Positions 45,601 to 60,200 of a stretch of DNA of 64,000 nucleotides are shown here, piece after piece. The stretch spans positions 52,501 to 116,500 of the forward strand of contig JAEMWC010000097.1 of the NCBI GenBank assembly GCA_016490735.1, given 5' to 3'. The notes beneath the pieces are model-generated. The model saw only the letters and a program-made list of their open reading frames with translations. It did not search any database and had not been told where the DNA came from. Positions within the stretch are counted from its first letter, which is position 1. Every line of letters begins with the position of its first letter. This DNA comes from Pachyseris speciosa. Taxonomy: Eukaryota > Cnidaria > Anthozoa > Scleractinia > Pachyseridae. Both the position numbers and the translations under genes were made by a program.

Positions 45601-48600
45601 TAAAAGCCGACACCTCCACCAGTCCTACCAGCCCTATGATTATGAATAAAATTGAAACCAGGGATATCAGACGAATGACTGGAATCATCTAGCCATGTTT
45701 CAGAAATACCGATATCAGAAAATCTAAGCACAACACTTCCTAAAAAATTAGAAAATTTATCCAACTTATGGGAAATACTATGAATGTTTAGGTGAAGAAG
45801 TGCTAGGTTACCCCTATTTTTAGTATTAATATTCAGATCAGCGAAACGATTATTAAATCTACCTTCGGAATAATATTCACAATCTTGGGATTGCGAGTAA
45901 AAATTAGAATCCGGATCTCGATCTTTGCACAGACTAAAATTTCTGTACGAAGTAGACGATAGAGGGTTGAATTTTAAAGTATCAAGCCTCTCGGGATCAA
46001 AATTTATGGAGCCATTGTTCAGCTCAAACCGCGTTAGTCGAAAGTTTTCATCATCTAAGTGACTAAAAGGTAATGAAGCTAATGTACTCATCTGACTCAA
46101 GTCGTCGGTTTATCTCGAATGACCAAGCGATCCAGAACAAAGTAAGTGACCTTTCCAGCCTCTTTTAGCTTTTTTTATTATTTTATACTTATGTAATTGT
46201 ACATTTTGCCTTACTGATGTATTTTCGACTCTAATTTAATCACCAGAGCTCTATAATTAGCGTTACATTCTACTTCCCCCATATCTGTAATTGCACAGAG
46301 GTAGTGGCCAACACGAAAGCTTTGCTCCTTTGACCATTGCGCACTTCTCCCCTAGAAGGTAAATCACATAATATAATGCTCTGCTTGTTTATTTATTTAT
46401 TTGTTTATTTCTATCATAAACATTTGTATTTCAGCCAAATAAGTGTGAATAAAAATTGAATTGAATTGAAATTCAACTTTGGTATCAAGGGCTCCCGCTT
46501 TTTAATAACGGATAACCTCACGTGGAACATGCAAGTCAATGAGCAATGCCCTAAGGCCAGCAGGCCACCAGCAGGCCACCAGAATCTGGACAAGCTTAGC
46601 AAATGACCTTCAACTTTCACGCAACCTGCAGATCAGTCAGTTCAAATCTATTATGTGGATTGTGTCCAAATATTCAGAAAAATGGGAACTAAACAAAAAT
46701 GCTTGGAGTTATTTATACAATAAACAAGTAGAAAACACTCGATTGCGAGCGTTAAGTTTTAAACCCATCTATGAGAGCAGTTTAACCACACAGAGCATAT
46801 TACATATGTTAGCTTTCTGTGAAATTGGAGCGGATGTCTTTCATTATATGCATTTTATCTCTTAAAAGGCAAAAAAACTCCCAGCTACTTACGAGGACCA
46901 GGTGTTGGTTCTGCACTTGGTGTTGTTGGCGGAACTCCAACATTGTAAAACTTAATCTCCTATTCGCATGAGGGTTAGTAACTGGCATAGTTAAGGTTAC
47001 CCAGATTACTAGATCTAATAGCAACCGTAACGTTACTCACTATTTTCCAAGGAAATGTAACACTGTCACTTTTCAGAGATCTTTTCTCAAACAGAAGCAC
47101 CAGAATCTGGACAACCTTAGCAAATGACCTTCAACTTTCACGCAACCTTCAGATCAGTTAGTTCAAATCTATTATGTGGATTATGTCCAAATATTCAGAA
47201 AATGGGAACTATAACAAAAATGCTTGGAGTTATCGATACAATAAACAAGTAGAAAACACTCGATTGCGAGCGTTAAGTGTTAATAAAACCAATCTATGAG
47301 AGTTGTTTAACCACACAGAGCATATTACATATGTTAGCTTTCTATGAAACTGGAGCGGATGTATTTCATTTTATGCATTTTATCTCTTAAAAGGCAAAAA
47401 ACTCCAGCTACTCACAAGGACCAGGTGTTGGTTCTGCACTTGGTGTTGTTGGCAGAACTCCAACATTGCTTAAACTAGTGTTGCAGCACGTGATAGTAGA
47501 AGATTGAATGTCGCCAGATTGGTTCCTAGCCATGCATTCCTTATCACACTTTGAACTTAACAAACAGCCTCTTTCAACAGAGACTGTGGAAGTAGTGAGA
47601 TTAACTGTCTCTATAGGATAGAGCATTCCAACCACTGAACAATCCTTGTTGTTTATCTCCATCTTTATCTCTTAAAAAGGAAAAACAAAATCTGCTACTT
47701 ACCAAATGGAGTTGTTGGAATCGTTGTTGGTACTGTTGGTGTGGTTGGCTGGACTCCAGCATTGCACATACTACTGTTGCAGCAAGCGATAGCACAATAT
47801 AGAATGTCGCCAGATTGGTTCCTAGCAATACATTCCGTGTCGCAGTTTGAACCTTGGAAACATCCTCTTTCGATTGTGGCTGACGCGGAAGTGAGAGTAA
47901 ACGTCTCCACTTGCACACAAGCGTCCAAAGGCGATGCGCAGATCTCTTCAACCTCGCTCAAGGTGCACGCATCAGCAGTCGGCCCTTGACAACTGGCGCA
48001 GGCCAGATTGGTAGCTGTTAAAACACACAAGAACGTATTACATGTATTAGCTTTCCAATGAAATTGATTTGATTGCTGATTTCCGCGACTGTCATTAAGC
48101 AAAACGGCATTTTTACATGATGTTTATCTTTGACATCTTCAACCAAACTTCTGACACTGCTGGATGTCGGTTACTTCCAGTTTTCACTAGGCATATTTTG
48201 ATCTCCTAGCACTTCTTTCAAAATGCCTCAAAGACACCTCAAATTTTCTATTGATCCAATATGTCCTTGCATTTTGGGCTAGTACATTTTCCACAATGCC
48301 TCAAATTCCCTATTGATCCAACAAGTATTAATATTACCTCTCAGTCATTGCATGATGGACATAATATCATATGGGGTGAACATGATCTTTTTTTCTAGGT
48401 CTTCTAAGGGCCTGTTTACATGGAGGGAGTGTGCCCTGGCTAACGGAGCTACTCTGGGAGGGCCAACTTTTCATACGTTTCTTTAGAAAATGAATTGACA
48501 ACAACAACAACAACATCTTTATTGTACCTTAAATTTCTTAAATACAAGAGTATATATATTACTACATAAGAAAAGGTACCGACCTTCAGAAATAACTATT

Positions 48601-48745
48601 AAGAGTTAAAAATGCCTGAAGGTCAATAATTGCAGAATATAAAAATAAATTAGTGAAATGGATCAGAGGTACAATACACTCAAGAAGTAGAGCAAAACAC
48701 GCACAGAGAACATACACTAACACACACAGAAAGACAGACAGGCAT

Positions 48746-48786
<41 letters not shown>

Positions 48787-50289
48787 CCAACAGCATTATA
48801 AATTAGAAATAATTGTAATATAATGTACATCATATAAATAAGCAAGATTATTGATTAAAAGCAAAGAAAAAAACATATGAGAAAAAAAGATGTCTTAATA
48901 ATCATTAAGAAATTTGTTTTTCAGAACCTTTTTATACTGACTCATAGACAAGGCTTTAACATTTTCTTCGATTAAATTCCAGATTTTTGGTCCTTGAAAG
49001 CATATATTGAAGATGCCATAATTTTTACGAGGTTTAGGTAAATAGTAAGTTTGTCTGCAGGCCAAGCGAGTATTATGACTATGAATTTTGTCAACTGGAA
49101 TAAATAAATCGTTAAAAACCGATGGTAATTGATGATTATGAAACTTATACATAAAAATTGCAACAGAATATTTAACAAGATCACCAAATTTGACAATTTT
49201 TAACTGTTTAAATATAGGACTTGAATTCTCATCGAACTTTGAAAAAGTAATAATTCGTAAAGATTTCTTTTGCAAGACAACAGTTGACTGAAGAGTGGTA
49301 GGATATGTGTTTCCCCAGGCAATTATCCCATAAATTAAGAAAGGGTAGATGAGTGCATAATAAAGATTTGCCAAACTAGAAATATCGAGGTAATAACGAA
49401 GTTTAGAGAGTATACCCACACTTTTTCTCACTTTTTTGGCAATATAATCAGCTTTATTCTTCCAGTTCAAATTAGCATCAATCAAGATTCCCAAGTACTT
49501 AATATAATATTCCCTGTTAAGAGGTCTGTTACTAATGCTTAACTGGAAGTCAAAAGTTATTTTTCTTTGGGGTGGATAAAAAATTACAAAGTTAGATTTA
49601 TCTACATTTAATGATAACTTATTTGCACATAACCATATGTGAATATTGTTTAATTCACTATTTATATTAGAGTGCAAAGACAAAAGATTTTTTATGTTTA
49701 CAAAACAAATTGAAGCGTTTACATGCTGGCAGCATAGCCCGCCTTCCCGGGAACCCTGTCTATTCTCCCGAGGCACCAATCTAGGCGGACTAGCGTTTTG
49801 TCATGTAAACAGTTCGAGCCGGGTCATCCCATGTAAACAGGCCCTAAGGATCTTCAGTATCAAACTCGTAGTACAATCGTTACCAAAATTCCTCGCACTT
49901 TTCAGAAAACGTACCGCAAAGGATCCTAATTACCCTTAAATTCAACCAGTGTCGATCAGTTCCACGTTTTTACATTTTTCATATTGTCAATTACTAACAA
50001 TATCATCCTGTGGAAAGGGGTTGTGTTCTGTCGTGATTTGTAATACCTGCCTTGAATTGTAATAAAACTTGTCTTGAATTGTAATACCTGTCGCAAATTG
50101 TAGTAACAGTTGTCGTGATTTGTAACAACGTATTACTACCTATCGTTAACTATTGTAACCTGTTGTCGTGAATTGTAATAATTCAAGCTGTCGTAAATTG
50201 TAATAACATTTGTAGTATTTTGTAATACTTCTTTCGAAATGAGAAATTATCCAGATAATTCAGTTTTTATTTATTGTTTTTTTTTTGTG

Positions 50290-50366
<77 letters not shown>

Positions 50367-53300
50367 TTTTAAGCAACAGGTATTCAGTGCAGGTATTTCT
50401 TGTTGATCAGTTTAAGAAAAACATTTCGCGGAAACATTAGACATATCAAATGTAAGGCTTAAAACAAATTTCACACTGAAGAATATTTCATTGTCAATGC
50501 AATTCTGCTAGTGTCCTCAGAAATAGACCTTTCCACGGTTTATGATGCCATTGTGGTTGGGAGGCAAACACGGCAAAACTTACAGTGAATGAAATTGATT
50601 TTGGCCGACTTTGAACCTCTGTAACTCCTCCACTGAGGTATGATTTTGATAGCCTAAATGGCTTTTGAAAGACATTTGTACCGAGATTATATTCTGGAAC
50701 TCTAAAGGACCGATTTAGGCTACAACGACCGTAGACGAATTTGTAAGATTTCATGCAATCCCTTCTAATCAAAATAATCCAAATTACGGCGAAATTCGAA
50801 ACCACGTAAAAAACACCCTTTGGGGTTCGCTTTGGTTTCCCCATACCACCTCGTTCTTTGAGGCCACTGGGATCGACATGTTCCATCATAGCGTAGACCA
50901 GATTTCTTGGAATTTTCTTACCGTGAATTTCTCTGATATGTTTGGTCAACGTACAATAACCTAACAAATTGCCCGGTCCATTCATTTCTTCGCGCACAGA
51001 CTCTTCCAAATCATCCAGCTCTATTTCATAGTCGATGTAAGTTTACTTACTTTCTATCAAAGTAATGCAAACGACGACAAAGAGTACGCAAACTCCAAGA
51101 ATACAATGGATACTTTTTGGAAACAAAATCCAAAATCTCATCCCTTTTCAGCCCCTGTCTCACGTATTCTTCTAAATCCTGGTTCAGTTCTTCGTCTTCC
51201 TTCCACGTATCGTTCCTTATTCGCGCCGCCATATCGACATGAGAACCAAAGGCCTGGTATGTAGCCTTCTCAATGCATCATGGGCTATGGCACTCCTGGG
51301 CCATGAAGGTTTTTTTTTTATGGCACCCTATGCGAAGGTTTTTTTTTTTTTTCTTTTCTTTTTTTTTTTTGCTATGGCCCTCAATCTAACTAGGAATCAA
51401 AAATCATAAAAAAATTAAAACAAAAAAAGAATCATCAAAATAAATAAATAAATATCGCAGTAAACATAACATAAATAAATAAATAAAAATTGATAAAATA
51501 AAACTCAAAAAGAATAAAAGAAAAAATAAAATAAATATAAAACGAGAAAAAGTATATATAAAAAAAGAGACAAGTGTTAAAATACAGCAAAAAATGCTAT
51601 GGCACTAACGGGCCACCATACATTATAAAGGAAAAAATATCAGTGATGCCTTTCCTTTTGTTTTCATGTCATGTATTTTTCAAATGTACTAACTGTACCT
51701 TTTTTTGTTATTTTAAGTTATATTGTTTAACTTTTCTATAGTATCATATTATATCAACAACTTGTTTTTAAATTGTAACGTCGTTCTACCTTAGGGTCAT
51801 ATACTCTATAACACCCCGATGCCAGGCCCTGATGAAGGAAGATTGTGGCTCCCGAAATATTGGTTTTAAATATATGTTCCTCGCCGTGTAACCAGCATTG
51901 CTTGTTTTTTTACCGTTTATTCGTTTAGAAAGTAAACCTAATTAATTGGTGACAAATTGCTCCTTAATTCTACAACAAATGCAAAGCGTAGCGCATCACC
52001 AGGAAACTTAAACCTGTTACCTAAGACTATCATATGCGGGCTCTCAGCTTGAAATTGTGTCGCCCGAAAAGGATCTCGGTATTTACATCGCTGATAGCCT
52101 CACGTTGAACATGCAAGTCAATAAGCAATGCCCTAAGTCCAGCAGGCTCCTGGGATATGTAAGGAGAAACACCAGACACGTCAAAAGCATTACGGTCAAT
52201 TGCTCAGCATACGTCACACTAGTAAGATCCCATCTTGGCTATGCCACGCAGATCAGGTCTCCGCAGTCTAAATATCTGATTTGAAAGCTCGAGCGAGTCC
52301 AGCGGCGCGCTACAAAGTATTGTCTGGTCTTTCCATTTATTTGTGACCAAACATATAAGGACAGGCTAATGAAACTTAACTTGTTAGAATGAATATATGA
52401 AAATCATATATTTGAAATGCGGATTATAAAATAAATCTGTGAGTAATCATCGCAGTTAGGGACACTACTTAAGCAGTAGTGAACATGAAGCCTGAAAAAA
52501 AAAACTTAATCTCCTATTCGCATGAGGGTTAGATATGATTTCGTAACTGGCATAGTTAAAGTTACCCAGATTACTAGATCTAATAGCAACCGTAACGTTA
52601 CTCACTATTTTTCAAAGAAATGTAACACTGTCACTTTTCAGAGATCTTTTCTCAAACAGAAGCACCAGAATCTGGACAACCTTAGCAAATGACCTTCAAC
52701 TTTCACGCAACCTTCAGATCAGTTAGTTCAAATCTATTACGTGGATTATGTCCAAATATTCAGAAAAATGGGAACTGTAACAAAAATGCTTGGAGTTATC
52801 GATACAATAAGCAAGTTGAAAACACTCGATTGCGAGCGTTAAGTGTTAAACCAATCTATGAAAGCTGTTTAACCACACAGAGCATATTACATATGTTAGT
52901 TTTCTATGAAACTGGAGTGGATGTATTTCATGTTATGCATTTTATCTCTTAAAAGGCAAAAAAACTCCAGCTACTTAGAAGGACCAGGTGTTGGTTCTGC
53001 ACTTGGTGTTGTTGGCGGAACTCCAACATTGCTTAAACTAGTGTTACAGCACGTGATAGTACAAGATTGAATGTCGCCAGATTGGTTCCTAGCCATACAT
53101 TCCTTATCACACTTTGAACTTAACAAACAGCCTCTTTCAACAGAGACTGTGGAAGTAGTGAGATTAACTGTCTCTATAGGATAGAGCATTCCAACCACTG
53201 AACAATCCTTGTTGTTTATCTCCATCTTTATCTCTTAAAAAGGAAAAACAAAATCTGCTACTTACCAAATGGAGTTGTTGGAATCGTTGTTGGTACTGTT

Positions 53301-54106
53301 GGTGTAGTTGGCGGGATTCCAGCATTGCATAAAATAGTGTTGCAGCAATTGATAGCACAAGATTGAATTTCGCCAGATTGGTTCCTAGCAATACATTCCG
53401 TGTCACAGTTTGAACCTTGGAAACATCCTCTTTCGATTGTGGCTGACGCGGAAGTGAGATTAAACGTCTCCACTTGCACACAAGCGTCCAAAGGCGATGC
53501 GCAGATCTCTTCAACCTCGCTCAAGGTGCACGCATCAGCAATCGGCCCTTGACAATTGACGCAGGTCAGATTGGGAGCTGTTAAAACACACAAGAACGTA
53601 TTACATGTATTAGCTTTCCATGAAATTGATTTGATTGCTGATTTCCGCGACTGTCATTAAGCAAAACGGCATTTTTACATGATGTTTATCTCTGACATCT
53701 TCAGCCAAACTTCTGACACTGCTGGTATGTCGGTTCCTTCCAGTTTTCACTAAGCATATTTTGATCTCCTAGTACTTCTTCCAAAATGCCTCAAAGACAC
53801 CTCAAATTTTCTATTGATCCAATATGTCCTTGCATTTTGGGCTAGTACATTTTCCACAATGCCTCAAATTCTCTATTGATCCAATAAGTATTAATAGCCC
53901 CTCAGAAGGCATGAGAAAGAACAAAGAGAGGTTTTTTATTTTGAGGTTTAATTCCGTTCTTAATGAATTGAAATTTCTCGCGCGCGCTTAGAATTACAAT
54001 AGCCATTATAATTGTAATTACAATTACATCTGTGACGTCGCAACAGCAGTGAAACGCGTAGCGCAAAAGCAAAGTAACAGAAGACTTTGGGTTTTCATTG
54101 TTTCTA

Positions 54107-54158
<52 letters not shown>

Positions 54159-57100
54159 TTTTTTTTTTAAGCAACTGGTATTTAATGCAGGTATTTCTTG
54201 TTGATTAGCTTAAGAAAAACATGTCGCGGAAACATTAGACACACCAAATGTAAGGCTTAAAACAAATTTCACACTGAAGAATATTTCATTGTCAATGCAA
54301 TTCTGCTAGTGTCCTCAGAAATAGACCTTTCCACGGCTTATGACGCCATTGTGGTTGGGAGGCAAACACGGCAAAACTTACAGTGAATGAAATTGATTTT
54401 GGCCGACTTTGAACCTCTGTAACTCCTCCACTGAGGTATGATTTTGATAGCCTAAATGGCTTTTGAAAGACATTTGTACCGAGATTATATTCTGGAACTC
54501 TAAAGGACCGATTTAGGCTACAACAACCGTAGACGAATTTGTAAGATTTCATGCAATCCCTTCTAATCAAAATAATCCAAATTACGGCGAAATTTGAAAC
54601 CACGTGAGAAAATTTATCATTCCAATTTACGGACGTCGTATCTTCTTTAATGGCTTACTTTTCTGTAGAATAAATGATATCAATAAAAATATTTAAAATA
54701 GTGGTAAATGTTGAAAATCCGCTTTTTTGTGGTGGCGTTTAAATGGTTCAAAGTCGGACAAAATCCCAGTACATTTACTGTAATTTTAGTCGTGTTTGCC
54801 CCTCAGCCAAGATGGCGCCAAAAAAAACACTTTATATGCTCGAGATTTGAAGAACGGGAAAAACAAAAACAAATATGGCAGCGCGAGCCTTTCTTCGATC
54901 AAGGCAGTGTGTCCTGTTCAAAAAGAAATTCGCGTTTCTCTGAGGCCGTATGTACTCGATCGACTTAAGTTAATTCAGTTTACATAAGAAAATTTGTTTT
55001 CGGAGATTAACAATGCATATTAAAGTTCCAAAGAGAAAATTTCCACCTCTAGTGCGATCGATCGTGTCGGGAACCGGGAGCATAAGGAGCCGGAAAAACT
55101 GAAAAAGTGGGATAGGACTTCAATTTTACTTGCAGGTAATACATCTCAACATTCTATTATTTCTATGCCTCACCACCTCCTGTTGTTTGTCCCGAATCAC
55201 ATCTGCACTTCCATGCAGTAGACATGTGTTCTGAGAGCAATTTATCCAATTCCACGCTTTCGCTTGGTGGTATTTAATATAAACATGCTTATTCATGCCA
55301 CAAGTTGTGGAAAAATTCTTTTAAGTGAGCCCAAACGTTTGGCCAAACAGTAACAACAACAACTGTAGACAATTAAAACCCACCGTACTGAAATCAACTC
55401 GGCGCGTGGACTGCAAACAAAGCTACGGTAGGTGCCCGCGCGTGTACGCGTAATGGTTAGCGGCAGTCAGCAAAGCGCATGAGAAATGCCGATCTTTTAG
55501 AATCCAGATTTTGAAATGCGAGAAAACGCGCGTGGAAAATTGCTCAACTCACGAGGGTCTTTGCAAGAAAGTGAGCCCGGATGACCCCATATTTTTGTCT
55601 TGTAGAGAGGAAACGCCACACAAAATTCAAAAAAAATCTACCAGATAAATTTTACACTACTCATAAATTGCCTTTTCTCGCGTTTATAAAACATCCGCTT
55701 GAAAGAAATTTTTTAAAAACATTTTGCAGTTTTTTTTTCAAATGGCAAAAGTTATCACGTGAAAAAAATAGGGGGTCACAGAGTTAGTTTTCAAATTATA
55801 AGTGCCAGAAGTTAAAATGCAGCTCTGAATAACCCTCAAGTACCGTTGCCATGATAACAGCTGGCGACGTAATAATAGTTATTTTTGGTCAACAACTGAA
55901 TGTATAATTTACTCTTGCAAAAAGTTTTCTTTAGGCCTCGATTTGCCTTTGTGTTCTTTTCTCTCAAAGTTTACGTCGTAAAAAACCTGAAAACTGGTAC
56001 CAGCCATCTTAATATCAGCAACTTCATGTCCAAATCAGATATGCTCTCAAGGGTGGGTTTACCTAAAATAAGGAGTTTGGAATCCGGAATCTTGAAGCTT
56101 TCGTGCTCGATTACTTGTCTTATATATCAATAGCAACCTTATATCTGTATCTATAGAGCGCTTTTCAATCGAGTTTCGTAAAACCAAAACCAAAGCGATT
56201 ACTCTGACCAACCACGTGCACAACAGAAGTAGCAGTGCAATGAGCCAATCAGGATACGAAGCAATTACATGTAGCCGGCGTAAAGCGCGGGAAAATACGC
56301 GCGTGCAAATCACAATTGGTTTTGGATGAGAAAGTGGCACGACTTATTTCCTGATCAATCACGGAGCGAAGTAATGCAAAACCAAAACAAAACCATAATT
56401 ACTTTCGACGACACTCAATTAAAAACTGCTCTAAACTGACATTAATTGGTTTTACATAATAACCAAATCAATGTGCGGGTTTTGATTGGTGAATTACCTA
56501 TGGTTTATTGTTCCAATAAACTCATGGAAATTTTGCGCGTCTTTATGAACTATTATATATAAAGCAATTTACCGCAAGTTCTATGGTTTATAGGCATGAT
56601 AAACCACTTGGGATGTTGGAAGAACGCTCGAAGAATTCTTAAATCACTCGCCAACATCAGCCTATAAACCATAGAAACTTGTGGTAAATAATGAAATAAT
56701 TTACATACTTCTCTATTAATTGGTCTGCAAATTTGCTACTTCTATGTTTCCAGTTTCAAGTTCAAGTTTCAAGTTTTATTTATTTACTAGGCTGGCTTAC
56801 AGATAGCGAATAGCTAATCACGGCAAGCCAGACTGTACACAGATTAATTAAGACACTGCTTAATTGTTTTTTTGTTTGTTTGTTTGTTTGTAATTTTCCT
56901 ACTCACTAGTTAAACTTCTCTTTTTGTCTGACCCGCCTCGATTATTTTTTATTCTTTATTATTATTATTTTAATTATAATCATAGACTTTGTTTCTATTT
57001 CAAAATATTTACAGTAATTACAGAAGGTATGTTGAAAAAGATACTCACATGTATCCTTAATTTATTAGAACATGGACTTTCCCTGGATAAAATAATAATT

Positions 57101-57204
57101 TCAATTGAAGAGTGAACTAAACACAGGGATATTAAAATGATGGAACAAACATATGGTTAAGATAGAGTTCATATATAAAATTTCTCTTGTTCATAGTAAT
57201 GAAT

Positions 57205-57290
<86 letters not shown>

Positions 57291-60200
57291 AGGTTAAGTT
57301 GGGAACAGAAATCAACAACTAAGTAATTAAGTGAAAATGTGGCTCAGCCAGGAATCGAACCTAGGTCTCCAGATTACCGGTCGGATGCCTTAACCACTGT
57401 TTGTATTTCTCAGAGATCCCTAATGAATCGCCATCCAAACGGGAATAGGCTGGTGATCCTAAGTAATTAAGGCAAGCAGTTGCTAATATATCCCCTCCCT
57501 ACCTTACTGTACTATTGCCCTCGGAAGGAGTCAACAACTGATTCGCAGTCCAAGCTTTGGTGAAATATTAAAGCAATTTGAAAGTAGACCAAAGACAGAC
57601 AACTTCTAAATGACAATTTAATTGAAAGAAAAATTCATATGCCCTGAGTGGGATTTGAACCCACGTCCCCAGGAAGCTAGTCGCGTGTGATCAACACTAC
57701 TCTACCAGGACAACCATGTTGGCAACACAGCTGATTCAAGTAGTGAATTGGACTATTACGTGGGTCTCCCAGGCTGTTTTTTTTTTTTTGTTTCAATCAG
57801 ATGACGCTGGATCAACAAGTGATTCACAGGCGGACAAGTGCAGACAAATACAATTATTTATAGACAAGTTAATTTCTCTTAAGCCAACAGCGCATCTTTT
57901 GCCCTCAGAAGGATCAACAACTGATTCACAGTCCAAGCTTTGGTGAAATATTAACAGCAATTTGAAAGAAGACCAAAGACGGACAACTTCTAAATGCCAA
58001 TCTAATTGAAAGAAAAATTCTTATGCCCTAAGCGGGATTTGAACCCACGTCCCCCGGAAGCTAGTCGGGTGTGATCACCACTGCACTACCAGGATCGTGC
58101 ACTACAATTGTATAAAAAAAAAAAAGTGAGTCAAAGTATGAAAAAATCTCGCGCCAGAAGGTTAGCCCTCAAGCTGGCTCACTGGTTGGGATCTTGCCTG
58201 CAAATTTCGCGCCATGAATTACGATAAGAAAGTAATAAACGCGGTGAGCCTCAGCCAACAGAGACCTCTTGAAGCCGAACGCCTTACACAGTTCAGGTTC
58301 CAGGGGTACAAGCACTGCATTTTCAAGTCTTATTCGTTCCTTATGTTTACTACCGAGGACAGTAGCAGAATCGCTGATTGACGATGAAATATTGATCAGT
58401 GTGAAATTTGCTTTAAGCCTTACAGGTGATATGTCTAATGTTTCCGTGAAATGTTTTTCTTCAAACTAGTCAGCAAGAAACACTGAAACACGATGTTATG
58501 GTAATTGGCCAGCACTGATGAATTGAAAGATGGCAACCTGTTGCTGAAAAAAAAAAAAAAAAAGACTAAAAAAACTGAATTATCTGGATAATTTCTCATT
58601 TCGAAAAAATTATTACAAAACACGACAAAAGTTATTACACTTTACGCCAGCTTGGATTATTACAATTCAGCACAACAGGTTATAACAATTTACGATAGGT
58701 ACGTTACAAATTGCGACAGCTGTTACTACAATTTACGACAGCCATTACAATAAATTACGGCAGGTATTACAAATTACGACGTTATTACAATTCAGTACTG
58801 AACAGGGTGTGCAAGTATGAGGGTTGAAAAACAACTTGTCGTAGGCGCCAATATATGACCATTATGACACAAAACTGTATTTTGTGCACCCGATGTAGAA
58901 AAGTGTCTCATCAAGAACATTTGGTCAGGATTGTAGCCTCTGCCACCTAAGGCAGCTCTCCTACTTGTACCTGCAATGGGTCACTGTACAATCGAGTTGA
59001 CAAGGCTAGTAAATTTGCTATAATGAAACAAGTTTTTTTTTCTAGTGGCTTGCTCTGTGTGATTGTAATCAATTTAGATTAAATCCAGTCAGCTGTACCC
59101 ATCAAGTGTCTGACCTTGCTCCTGATGCTTGAGGACGTTATTTGCGATCGATTTCAACTCGTCGAGTTCCTTGATCAGCGTAATGAAACGGTTGCCAATA
59201 AACGCCGACTCATTAGCCACCAAGGAGGCTATCACCACCTGCCATAAACAACAGACGTTGCTGAAGCGACAACCAAACAACCATAATGATATTCCATACT
59301 GGGTTACAATTGGCCACCGTTTTACTCGTTACTATATAAATTATTATTATGGTCTTCATTAAGTTAAAGGCCATGTGATAAAAATCATGACCGTCTAAAC
59401 CTTTAGTGAAAGAAAGGTTTGCCAAGGCATAAGTATGAAAATTTGGCGAGGTAATAATTTTCTTTGGAGACCACTTTGAAATTTGGCGCAAAGTTGGTGC
59501 CGGATTATCTGGCTGGCATTCAACCTTTCTTCGAGAGGACAACCCAGAGCACGCTTTCTAAATATTATAACTCTCCTTGTTCTTCGTTCAGCGACCTGCG
59601 GCCAATAAGCAAGGTTTCGCTATTTCATTTTATTTCATAGTTTTCAGAAACTTTCTGCAAACCTCATCATTCTTCTGAACTACACGTAAATTTCAATTTT
59701 ACTCAACGCAACTGCGGGAGCCGCCGAAAAAATCTTAGATCATTTTTGTTGTTAACCTTTTTTTTTTTATTCTGCGCTATGCCACTTGAAACGAAGCAGC
59801 AGGACTTTGAAGACATACTTGAAGGATTTTTTGCACAAAAACTGAGACAGCCCATGTTTACCTTTAGCTACTAGCAGCAAAGAAATGCAACAATTTGAAA
59901 TCTGAATTAATTTATAGTCTATATGCAAGAGGTAAATATACCCTAAAACAGTATTTCTCTTGGTCTTATATTGTTTTATCCCTTAAGATGAATTAAAGTG
60001 GTGAACCATTGGGCAGAATGGCGCGACATATCCGGGACTTTTCCGCGCCTTCTGGCGCTCAATTCGAAAGCTAATTAGGAAGACGTACGCAAACAATAGA
60101 GAAAATCGGCCAAAAACTGGCGAGGACCGCTTGGAAAATCGTCATTCAAGGGATAATTATTCAGTTTATAATTTAGGTTTCATATGGCTTGTTTTGTTTA

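Larger units (their letters stand above)
48408..49844. mobile_element. PIF/Harbinger-type MITE, unit 2, split by a LINE
   Basis: Same MITE as 42770-42993 with TAA flanks, interrupted after 'aaaatgaattga' by a 1.2-kb LINE and resuming at 'gaagcgtttacatgct'. Confidence 0.85.
46951..50808. repeat. Local triplication, unit 2
   Basis: Aligns with units 1 and 3. It has gained the LINE at 48499-49701, a minisatellite block at 50028-50262 and an integrase fragment on its right side. Confidence 0.8.
51628..54720. repeat. Local triplication, unit 3
   Basis: Begins 'aaggaaaaaatatcag' as unit 1 does and ends at 'gtggtaaatgttg'. The MITE present in units 1 and 2 is missing here; the sequence switches at about 53898 and rejoins unit 2 homology at 54170. 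Confidence 0.8.

Noticed and set aside
48586..48783. Val/Cys-repeat frame
   Set aside because: Translation of the (CA)n microsatellite in the LINE 3' region.
50494..50805. Continuation of the integrase-like frame (FAVIWIILIRR...)
   Set aside because: The same sequence occurs at 43029-43313 and 54292-54603 without the integrase part, so it belongs to the local repeat and the open frame across the junction is accidental.
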